Origin: CAZTDD01 sp964612675
GTDB taxonomy: Bacteria > Hinthialibacterota > Hinthialibacteria > Hinthialibacterales > JAKPRU01
DNA: 40,840 nucleotides
NCBI GenBank assembly: GCA_964612675.1
Contig: CAZTDD010000054.1
Coordinates: forward strand, 1-40,840
Reading direction: 5' to 3'
Below are positions 25,601 through 31,442 of the stretch, in pieces. The notes beneath the pieces are model-generated. The model was not told where the DNA came from. It did not search any database and saw nothing but the letters and a program-made list of their open reading frames with translations. Positions within the stretch are counted from its first letter, which is position 1; every line of letters starts with the position of its first letter. The position numbers and the translations under genes were made by a program.

Positions 25601-25888
25601 ATCGACTATGCCGGACCGCTGCCGCTGGCCCTTCCGTCGATCATGCAGCTCAGCGATGTAAAAGGCGATACGAACGGGAATGCGGAGCTGGATATCGGCG
25701 ATGCGATGGCGATCACTCAGTTTCTCGGCGGCGTGCGCGACGATCTTCCGAATCGACCCATGGCGGATCTGACCGGGAACGGTAAGATCGACATCGGGGA
25801 TGCGCTGTATATCACACAGATCCTCGCCGGACTCCGTCCGGACCCGAACAAGGACGTATCGGAACCCGATTCGCCCGCAGCGGACTGA
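22685..25888 (+). CDS. Secreted clan GH-A glycoside hydrolase with dockerin domain
   Basis: A 1067-residue secreted enzyme. The signal peptide covers residues about 1-26. GGGAAGG stands 8 bases before the chosen ATG. The TIM-barrel part (about 27-470) has the likely acid/base Glu in LILNEPVT (residue 213) and the likely nucleophile in LMVDEWGR (Glu 375). The spacing fits retaining clan GH-A enzymes; I cannot name the family. An Asp-rich insertion (DSVDDDASSDDIED) sits near residue 330. Residues about 570-650 resemble a bacterial Ig-like (Big) domain and the next part may be a carbohydrate-binding module. The C-terminus has two dockerin type I repeats (GDTNGNAELDIGDAMAITQF and DLTGNGKIDIGDALYITQIL) with Ca-binding Asp/Asn. 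No cohesin is seen in this window. Confidence 0.8.
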   Translation: MRERTLFAFCTTVFVLFSFTCDGFAQLVRLSLPEIQVVPEGSTGPWIGVGEQWVGYYDVIVGESKYVGDNEELVSPTLTDRKKFYERLVMDSAPVAALPNHVVKIDFSWGSLEGTGMGEFTYDRTDFAAEFALRRLGSQIIGVLGVGPTDWVQPFLYDAESGMTLEQYKLMEVVSNDGIVRSGEDRLDAWERYVAAAVARYADFVEIWLILNEPVTFLFSEKAFMASGMSEDRAQVNAERFGELFDGLTYELIKRASRVIRELDPAAKISALGSLDVLNDESDVEVIQSVRLLDRLLQRGIADEVDMISLHLFPRQLPGLTREDSVDDDASSDDIEDATQTQTPEGESISLDRYTDPNRAIEILGGTDLKLMVDEWGRVTTNEREEQAFPHFVTRLLAQNLAGGVSPLLAFEAYDYLLFSTDIRQEVEDFCFLDSRYPNPPAEKPGFGALQEFIRLCAGAVPETEVNATAPNASGPEYPNAYLAYGFSYRSFTNGLDRIVALWSNSKSAIDPLILSPSDVQSRVVVFRESGDAEIHESTSALSLFSFSLQGIEPLEPFESALVYLSPAPEAAIDLVLPATELVVGTTIAAHAQGPNGEQLAPSWRVIQGDGLGVISPEGVFRGIREGTATVVADVGIHQASETIRIVDLTQNLLVNGGLERTWMGDGGSVFNGWRVYEPAQKASIEGAWLGIVSDDERFMGNAYANIDYPPRVGVGMDAGLAGDYWPGAITQILVSGFSGIGPSPWDEPLLFFCWTRRPKGSMSDRYVYLHLSLFDRYRNPQGNKGNPVKDRHKLAEVRVGGRLAPGDEWTLISSLDKVGAPYVAEDSRKSDFVGSDGLIYFPSDVEQIEMIFEVDNRFESVPTVAQIDSVYLGPYKPLVLIHSEDYGTDVDLAWFFDTHAYLLSGANVDLYLDIDLEPGNGNEWLINSTELLPVVCEEAVQVQLEDIPRRMKTHRPLFAYARAERYGAEIAIDYAGPLPLALPSIMQLSDVKGDTNGNAELDIGDAMAITQFLGGVRDDLPNRPMADLTGNGKIDIGDALYITQILAGLRPDPNKDVSEPDSPAAD

Positions 25889-25894
25889 TAATCG

Positions 25895-27745
25895 ATGCGC
25901 ATTCTATTTGTCAATCACACATTCCCTCCCTTCAGTTGGGCGGGGTCGGAGGCCTGTGTGTATCACCTGGCTCGCGCCCTTCGAGCGTGCGGCCATGATG
26001 CGCGAGTGTTTTATCGGTACGGCGACCCGGGGGACGACGAATACCGTCTGATCGAGGAAGAATTCGACGGTGTTCCTATTGCGCGCATCAATCACACACA
26101 TCGATTCACGGATCGGTTCGAACGCGTTTATCTCAATCGCGCCATATCCGCTGTTTTTGGGCATTGGCTTGCGGGATTCAATCCTGACGTTGTTCACTTT
26201 CATCATCTGACAAATCTCTCGATGGATCTTGTCGTGGAGACAAAGGCGCGCGGGATTCCCTCGATCATGACGCTTCACGACTACTGGCTGTTGTGTCAGC
26301 GCGGTCAGCTATTGACACGGTCTCTAGAGTGCTGCAATGGTCCGACCCATGAGGGTTGCAGGAATTGTCTGGCGCCTCAGTTGCTCAAAGGTCCGCTTCT
26401 TGCTGCAGCTTCCCGTTTGATGCGTAAAGAACGTACGCTCGCCAGCCCGTCGATCTCCTACGTGGATCTTTGCGATCTATCGGAGGCGCGGATTGAGACA
26501 CCGGACCGGCGTTTTGTGAATGAAACGGCATTCGATATCGCCGGGGTATCGTTGCCTACTCTTCAGGCACACCCGCCATCGATTATCCGCCGTTCTTTGA
26601 GAGTACCGGAAGCTGCTTCACTCAGTTTTTCAATCGCCATGCATCCCTCCACGTACGATGCAGAGGGGGAGGGGGTGCGGTTTTTGGTGGAAGTGGATGG
26701 CGAGTGCGTATTCGAACGTTACCTCGACCCGAAACACAGGCCGGAAGACCAGGGATGGCATGATGAAGAGATCGATCTATCCCCACGGAGCGGTCGATGG
26801 ACCGTCATCGCTTTCCGAACGGAACCGGGACCTTCGGAGCGGATAGAATTCTGCACTGCGGGATGGGGTCGACCGCGATTGTATTCCGGCTCGCCGGAGC
26901 CACAAACAATGTCGCAACCATCCGCTCTTCGCCGTGTAGGCGTGGACGTAGCGCATCGGGCGGCGTCGTTCATGGCGCAGCTGAGCCCGAGGGCAAGAGC
27001 GGGCATTCACCACCGGCGGCGCTGGACCCAGATTGTTTTCGATTCCGTGGATCTCTTTCTTTCACCTTCTCGATTTCTGCGCGATTTTTTTATTCATCAT
27101 GGCCTTCCGACAGACAAGATTGCTTACCTTGATAACGGGTTTATCCCACCGGAAGAGATGCCCGGCCGAAGCGCGTCGAGTCGCGGTCCGATCCGATTTT
27201 TGTATATCGGAACGTGGATCCCTTCGAAGGGAGTGGATCTTGCGCTGAAGGCGTTCCGGGAGATCGATCCTTCGAAAGCATCGCTTTCGGTCTACGGTTT
27301 CTTTCCCGGCTATCCGGGCTATGAGGACTACGAACGGTATTTACAGTCACTGGCGAGAGGATCGGGCGCGATACATTTTATGGGACGATACGATCCGCGC
27401 CGCGTTTACGACGTACTGGCTGAAGGAGATCTGATCATTGTGCCTTCGATCTGGTGGGAGAATTCCCCCCTCACGATTCACGAAGCCTATCTCGCAGGCG
27501 TGCCGGTTATTGCAGCGGATCGCGGCGGTATGGCGGAGTTGGTCGAGGACGGTGTTTCCGGCTTGTTGTTCCGTCACCGGGATTGGCGCAGTCTTCGACG
27601 GGTTGTCGAGCGGGTGATCGAGCACCCTGAGATTGTTCAGAGACTTCAAAAGGGAATCCCGTTCGTACCGACAATGGACGAGCACGTTCAGGCTTTGCTG
27701 GAGATTTACAAAAAGTACGCCAAGCAATCGCCAATCAATGCATAA
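25895..27745 (+). CDS. GT4-type glycosyltransferase with an inserted beta-rich domain
   Basis: A 616-residue GT-B fold enzyme. The N-domain starts MRILFVNHTFPPFSWAGSE (the GG/GSE donor-acceptor loop) and has VHFHHLTNLS and TLHDYW. The C-domain has FLYIGTWIPSKGVDLALKAF, HFMGRYD, and the nucleotide-sugar E-x7-E motif (ENSPLTIHE) near residue 525. Residues about 185-330 are not GT4: they look like a beta-sandwich (SFSIAMHPSTY, FLVEVDGECVFERYLDP, WHDEEIDLS, WTVIAFRTEPG), like carbohydrate-binding jelly rolls. It begins 6 bases after the glycosidase stop, so both are likely co-transcribed. Role: sugar transfer onto an envelope glycan or glycolipid, acceptor unknown. Confidence 0.85.
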   Translation: MRILFVNHTFPPFSWAGSEACVYHLARALRACGHDARVFYRYGDPGDDEYRLIEEEFDGVPIARINHTHRFTDRFERVYLNRAISAVFGHWLAGFNPDVVHFHHLTNLSMDLVVETKARGIPSIMTLHDYWLLCQRGQLLTRSLECCNGPTHEGCRNCLAPQLLKGPLLAAASRLMRKERTLASPSISYVDLCDLSEARIETPDRRFVNETAFDIAGVSLPTLQAHPPSIIRRSLRVPEAASLSFSIAMHPSTYDAEGEGVRFLVEVDGECVFERYLDPKHRPEDQGWHDEEIDLSPRSGRWTVIAFRTEPGPSERIEFCTAGWGRPRLYSGSPEPQTMSQPSALRRVGVDVAHRAASFMAQLSPRARAGIHHRRRWTQIVFDSVDLFLSPSRFLRDFFIHHGLPTDKIAYLDNGFIPPEEMPGRSASSRGPIRFLYIGTWIPSKGVDLALKAFREIDPSKASLSVYGFFPGYPGYEDYERYLQSLARGSGAIHFMGRYDPRRVYDVLAEGDLIIVPSIWWENSPLTIHEAYLAGVPVIAADRGGMAELVEDGVSGLLFRHRDWRSLRRVVERVIEHPEIVQRLQKGIPFVPTMDEHVQALLEIYKKYAKQSPINA

Positions 27746-27780
27746 CTTACTGGATTTTAAATATTTAAGATAAAGGGATG

Positions 27781-27819
27781 TTTACATGAGGTGCGAAACT
27801 GGTCTATCATTAAATAGAC
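27781..27819 (+). promoter_or_regulatory. Candidate promoter and operator of the first PIN cassette
   Basis: TTTACA (27781-27786), 18 bases, TATCAT (27805-27810). Over the -10 box lies a perfect inverted repeat GTCTAT (27802-27807) and ATAGAC (27814-27819). Such overlap is typical of autoregulated toxin-antitoxin promoters, but the first gene starts 230 bases further on. Confidence 0.35.
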
Positions 27820-27872
27820 GGAGTGCATCAGGTTCCATTGAACCTAAAATCGGCAGTTGAAACCCGAGCGCG

Positions 27873-27944
27873 GTTCCTGAGCCCGTCGAAGGGCCGCATG
27901 GGTATTGGTGATCGGCCTTTCGAGAAGTTCAAGAACCGATCACC
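27873..27944. repeat. Nested inverted-repeat element
   Basis: A 21-base sequence GTTCCTGAGCCCGTCGAAGG (27873-27892 and one more G) has an imperfect inverted partner at 27916-27936. GGTGATCGG (27907-27915) pairs perfectly with CCGATCACC (27936-27944). The TGAGC...GTCGAAGG core is a common type of dispersed bacterial repeat. Confidence 0.55.
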
Positions 27945-28049
27945 AAATGGGTGACAGATAAGGATGATCACTACTTGTGAAACATGAACGGTTTGCAGCC
28001 GCCATACTGTTTTCAACTGCCGAATTTAGGTTGAAAGAGGAGAGGACCT

Positions 28050-28280
28050 ATGGACTATCTTAAAGCCGAGATCGGAGAAGGTGGTATTATCCGCGTGATC
28101 TCACCTGAGGCTAAGCCCGGCGATGTGGTTCATTTGCCTGTCGAACCGAAGATCGTCCCTCATGGGAAAGAAGATTGGTGGGAGGCGTTACAGGAAGTAT
28201 TTGCAGAAGCGGACAAGCTGGAGTTCCCCCGGCGCACCCATGAAGAGATCATTCACGACTTGCACGAGCTGAGGGGCTAG
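28050..28280 (+). CDS. Antitoxin-like protein of PIN cassette 1
   Basis: A 76-residue protein with a beta-rich start (MDYLKAEIGEGGIIRVISPE) and an acidic helical end (EEIIHDLHELRG), preceded by AGAGGAGAGG. It stands 4 bases before the PIN gene, the order expected of an antitoxin. It has a paralogue at 28775-29002 with the same ends (GEGG, FPRRTHEEII, DLHELRG). The family is not one I recognise; the role is inferred from position and the duplicated pairing. Confidence 0.7.
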   Translation: MDYLKAEIGEGGIIRVISPEAKPGDVVHLPVEPKIVPHGKEDWWEALQEVFAEADKLEFPRRTHEEIIHDLHELRG

Positions 28281-28284
28281 ATGC

Positions 28285-28704
28285 ATGAACTTTGCCTATG
28301 TCGATTCTTCAGTGTGGATCAACCGCCTGGAGGGTTTGGCTGATTATCAAGTACTGGTTCACGACTGTCTCGCTTCACTGCGGATGGATGGCTGGGAATT
28401 GTGTGTCTCTGAAGCCATCTTCCTAGAAGTGCTGGTCAAGCCGTATCGCCATCATCGAAAAGATCTTATTACCATGTACCGTAACTCGTTCGATTGCGCT
28501 TATTTTCTTAAGAACTTCGGGGGTCTTTTCGAAGCTGCGCTCCACATCGCCCAGTCGGAGAACCTCAAAGCACTCGATGCCATCCATGTCGCCTTCGCTA
28601 TTGAATACGGTTGCGAGCTTTTCATCACCACAGATCCGGATTTCCGATCTGTTACACGTCTTCCTGTGCGTTGGATTGACCTGAGCCGTCAATCTCGAAG
28701 ATGA
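28285..28704 (+). CDS. PIN-domain toxin of cassette 1, VapC-like
   Basis: A 139-residue PIN domain. Acidic active-site positions are visible: Asp in YVDSSVWI (about residue 6), Glu in EAIFLEVLVKP, Asp in LKALDAIHVA and Asp in FITTDPDF. PIN toxins of VapBC systems are Mg-dependent RNases that cut tRNA or rRNA; this one is assigned by fold and pairing. GAGGGG lies before the ATG at 28285. Intact, and duplicated as the gene at 29007. Confidence 0.85.
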   Translation: MNFAYVDSSVWINRLEGLADYQVLVHDCLASLRMDGWELCVSEAIFLEVLVKPYRHHRKDLITMYRNSFDCAYFLKNFGGLFEAALHIAQSENLKALDAIHVAFAIEYGCELFITTDPDFRSVTRLPVRWIDLSRQSRR

Positions 28705-28774
28705 GATAATGGTCTATGAATAACCGAATGAACCCAAAGTGACTTTATTCGCGATTCTAAAAGGAACAGGACCC

Positions 28775-29002
28775 ATGGACTATCTTGAAGCTGAAATCGG
28801 AGAAGGTGGTGTTATTCGCGTGACGACGCCCGGTGTGAATCGAGGAGACCGCGTCTCTTTGGCAACTCGACCGGCTATCCGAAATGCCGATAAGGGTTGG
28901 TGGTCGGATCTCAAGGAGGCCTTCTCCAAAGCAGATGCTTTAGATTTTCCTCGCCGCACCCATGAGGAAATCATCCGCGATCTACACGAGCTTAGGGGCT
29001 GA
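28775..29002 (+). CDS. Antitoxin-like protein of PIN cassette 2
   Basis: A 75-residue paralogue of the 28050 protein, starting MDYLEAEIGEGGVIRV and ending EEIIRDLHELRG. The start at 28775 corresponds to that of the paralogue; AAAGGAACAGG is upstream. A longer frame to 28739 is less likely. The middle part has diverged (NRGDRVSLATRP against KPGDVVHLPVEP), as expected for specificity changes between insulated pairs. Confidence 0.7.
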   Translation: MDYLEAEIGEGGVIRVTTPGVNRGDRVSLATRPAIRNADKGWWSDLKEAFSKADALDFPRRTHEEIIRDLHELRG

Positions 29003-29006
29003 GGAT

Positions 29007-29423
29007 ATGCCGTTCGGATACGTTGATTCTTCAGTGTGGATCACCTACATGGAAGGAAAGCCGGCTTATCAGCGGGTCGTAGACAGTGAGTTGACCCTAC
29101 TGGAGAGGAAGGGGTGGCAACTCTGTCTATCCGATCTGGTTATCCTTGAAGTTCTCATAAAGCCCCAAAACGAAAATCGGGTCCAGCTCGTAGACTCCTA
29201 CAAAGGAGTATTCTCAAAGGGTGTCTTGCTCCCCACCTTCCAGGCCGTGTTTGAGAGATCCCATTCTCTTGCGCAAGAGAATGGCCTAAAAGCGCTTGAC
29301 GCCATCCATGTCGCCTTCGCTATTGAATACGGTTGCGAACTCTTCATTACCACAGATCCAGATTTTCGATTCCTCAAAAGTCTTCCTGTCCGATGGATTG
29401 ATCTAAGCCGTGAATCACCGTAG
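29007..29423 (+). CDS. PIN-domain toxin of cassette 2, VapC-like
   Basis: A 138-residue PIN protein, paralogue of the 28285 toxin. It has the same acidic residues (YVDSSVWI, LVILEVLIKP, LKALDAIHVA, FITTDPDF). A stretch of 38 bases (29301-29338) is identical to 28579-28616, including synonymous positions, while flanks differ. The start at 29007 matches the paralogue; GAGGAT/AGGGG lies before it. The toxin role is inferred from family and context. Confidence 0.85.
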   Translation: MPFGYVDSSVWITYMEGKPAYQRVVDSELTLLERKGWQLCLSDLVILEVLIKPQNENRVQLVDSYKGVFSKGVLLPTFQAVFERSHSLAQENGLKALDAIHVAFAIEYGCELFITTDPDFRFLKSLPVRWIDLSRESP

Positions 29424-29482
29424 TGATCCCAGAATCGGCGCCTGGATTTTTCAGGTCGAAAAAACTCCCGTTGTTCCAAACC

Positions 29483-30208
29483 TCACTCAACGATTTTGAC
29501 CCCGACAACAAGATACCTTTTGGCTGCGCCCGCCCTATTCTGAGATGAGCCGAGCATGTTTGTGCTCGAACCGGAGGAAGAGATTAACCGCTGACCGTCC
29601 GCCGAAAGCAGCAGTTCCACACCGCCGACTGTTTTCCATTCCTCTTGCGTTACCGTCATGGGTGTGGAGAGCAGGTACTGTACGTTTTCGGACCTTCTCG
29701 GGCTGCGCGTCCTCTCATAGGCACGTTCGGTCGTTGCCGCGAATTCCTGGATTGTCTCTCCGTGCTCGCGTTCGCGATAGACTCCGATCCGGGCCTTTAC
29801 GATGCCCCTCTCTGCGTCTGCAGCCAGTGGTTCGACAACCAAATAATGCTCGGGAACTACTTGGACCACCGTCGATTCGCCGGGCCAGGCGATCACATGC
29901 ATGGTGTTCCAGAGTGAGTAGGTCGCGTAATTGAATCGGTCTCTGAGCGACCGGCGCATGTCAATCAGATCGGGAGGGAGAGCACCTACCAGACCGGTTT
30001 TCGCGCCGAGCAGAACACGAACCTCGAGATCCAGGTCGGCGCCAAAGTCGTCGACGGTGGGAGGAGGCACGGGAGCGTTCTCCGGAATCTGGGCTTGCGC
30101 CCCAGTGGCCTGCTCCGGCTGGGGGGCGGCCGGTTGCGCCTGCTGTCCCCACGCGGATTGAGCAAACAACAACACCGCCATCAAAAGAAAAGGGAAAGAT
30201 TTTCTCAT
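29483..30208 (-). CDS. Secreted protein of unknown function
   Basis: A 241-residue exported protein. Residues 1-21 form a signal peptide (FLLMAVLLFAQSAWG); then comes a Gln/Ala/Pro-rich linker (residues about 22-52) and a mixed domain with no recognised family (VRVLLGAKTGLVG, YATYSLWNTMHVIAWPGEST, YLLSTPMTVTQEEW, ending in RYLVVGVKIVE). AGGAATACA precedes the ATG. It lies 161 bases downstream of the carrier gene on the same strand. It could be an envelope or secretin-associated protein, but there is no direct evidence. Confidence 0.75.
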   Translation of the reverse strand: MRKSFPFLLMAVLLFAQSAWGQQAQPAAPQPEQATGAQAQIPENAPVPPPTVDDFGADLDLEVRVLLGAKTGLVGALPPDLIDMRRSLRDRFNYATYSLWNTMHVIAWPGESTVVQVVPEHYLVVEPLAADAERGIVKARIGVYREREHGETIQEFAATTERAYERTRSPRRSENVQYLLSTPMTVTQEEWKTVGGVELLLSADGQRLISSSGSSTNMLGSSQNRAGAAKRYLVVGVKIVE

Positions 30209-30369
30209 TGTATTCCTCCGAAACTTCGCAATACCACGTCACGTACTTTCTTATGCAATTCCCGTACCCGTACGAGCGAATACTCCGCTCTTCCCTTATT
30301 GTACCGCTGCCTGAGCCAGACGAAGGGAGAATTGAAAATGGGGAACGCACCGAGCGAGGCCCTGCCGGA

Positions 30370-31317
30370 TCATTGAGCGGCGAACATTCCGACGATGGGC
30401 AGGGTTATGAAACTGAGGAGAATGGTTACCAGCGTACAGATGGCCACGTATCGTTTGTCGCCGGGTTGACCGTAAAAGCCCGCAAAGATCGCGATCAACA
30501 AGGAAGTCGGCATTGCCGTCTGCAGGATCAGCAGTCTGCTTAATCCGGGCTCGATCGGCATAAACTGCAGCACCAGAAAGGCGAGCGCGGGCGAGACAAC
30601 CAGGCGGAGAATCGTCGCAGCCACCGCCGCTACCAGCATTGGGGTTAAGCTGGGCAATTCGAATAGGTACAATCCCTTACCGATCAACACACCGAATAAC
30701 AGGAACGTAATCGTCGGTACGCATTGCGAGAACGGTGTGAGGATGTTCTGAATCGTTGTACTGACCTGGATTCCTGACAGAGCGAGCACATACGCGAGAA
30801 TTGCCACCGGGGCAAGCGGGAAACGGATCAGGTCGATGATCCGATCCAGTCCCGACAGCTTTGGTGTGGCGAGAAACGTCCCGATTGTAACGAAAGCCAG
30901 CAGGCTGAGATGGAAGATGTGGTATAGATTATCTGCGTAAGCAGGGTCCAGCTCCCCGACGATCAGCGGACAGATCGACGAGGGGAAAAGGTACGGATGC
31001 GGAAAGAGCACCGTCAACAGGATCAACGGAAACGTCTTCTGCGGTAAATTTAGTATTCTGAGTACAGGGATCGTTGCAATCCACAACGCGGCTGTGTGAA
31101 AGAACAGGAAAAAGAAGATCAAGCCGAGTTCTTTGTCGGGTTCCGCCGGGGAGGAGAGGGCCGAGAATAAGTACGCTGGGAATAGGAAACAGAGAAGACA
31201 GACCGAAATAGTCCTGTCGTCAAACCACTGTATTGCGCGACCGAGAACAAGACCGATCAATACCGGTAGGAGAATAATAAACAACGAAACTGAGATACTT
31301 CCTGTAGGCGGAAGCAT
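30370..31317 (-). CDS. AEC-family (auxin efflux carrier type) membrane transporter
   Basis: A 315-residue protein with about 10 membrane helices in two five-helix halves, as in the AEC family of secondary carriers. Diagnostic features are the N-terminal half with LLPVLIGLVLGRAI and the second half with LLFGVLIGKGLYLF, LRLVVSPALAFLVLQ and the late LILQTAMPTSLLIAIFA (a conserved P-T-S stretch). Bacterial members carry dicarboxylates or similar anions. The start at 31317 is chosen for TGGAG 8 bases upstream; a GTG at 31329 is also open. It has a strong promoter upstream and is divergent from uvrA. Confidence 0.85.
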   Translation of the reverse strand: MLPPTGSISVSLFIILLPVLIGLVLGRAIQWFDDRTISVCLLCFLFPAYLFSALSSPAEPDKELGLIFFFLFFHTAALWIATIPVLRILNLPQKTFPLILLTVLFPHPYLFPSSICPLIVGELDPAYADNLYHIFHLSLLAFVTIGTFLATPKLSGLDRIIDLIRFPLAPVAILAYVLALSGIQVSTTIQNILTPFSQCVPTITFLLFGVLIGKGLYLFELPSLTPMLVAAVAATILRLVVSPALAFLVLQFMPIEPGLSRLLILQTAMPTSLLIAIFAGFYGQPGDKRYVAICTLVTILLSFITLPIVGMFAAQ

Positions 31318-31396
31318 GGGGAGCTCCACACCTCACTTCTTTTTTTTGCGTCAAAGACCGCTCCCGCCCAAAACGGAAGTCTATAGTTAATAAGGT

Positions 31397-31426
31397 TTTA
31401 TAACATTTCGTAACCGTATCTGTCAA
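31397..31426 (-). promoter_or_regulatory. Strong promoter of the AEC carrier gene
   Basis: On the minus strand a perfect TTGACA (31426-31421), 18 bases, and TATAAA (31402-31397). Transcription would start near 31390, about 73 bases before the carrier ATG. The region is AT-rich and shared with the start of uvrA. Confidence 0.65.
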
Positions 31427-31442
31427 CCTTATTCTGGGATTC

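Larger units (their letters stand above)
27746..28049. other. Intergenic region upstream of the PIN cassettes
   Basis: No gene is supported. It holds an AT-rich perfect palindrome (TTAAATATTTAA, 27757-27768), a promoter-like stretch with a palindrome (27781-27819) and a nested inverted-repeat element (27873-27944). Confidence 0.6.
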
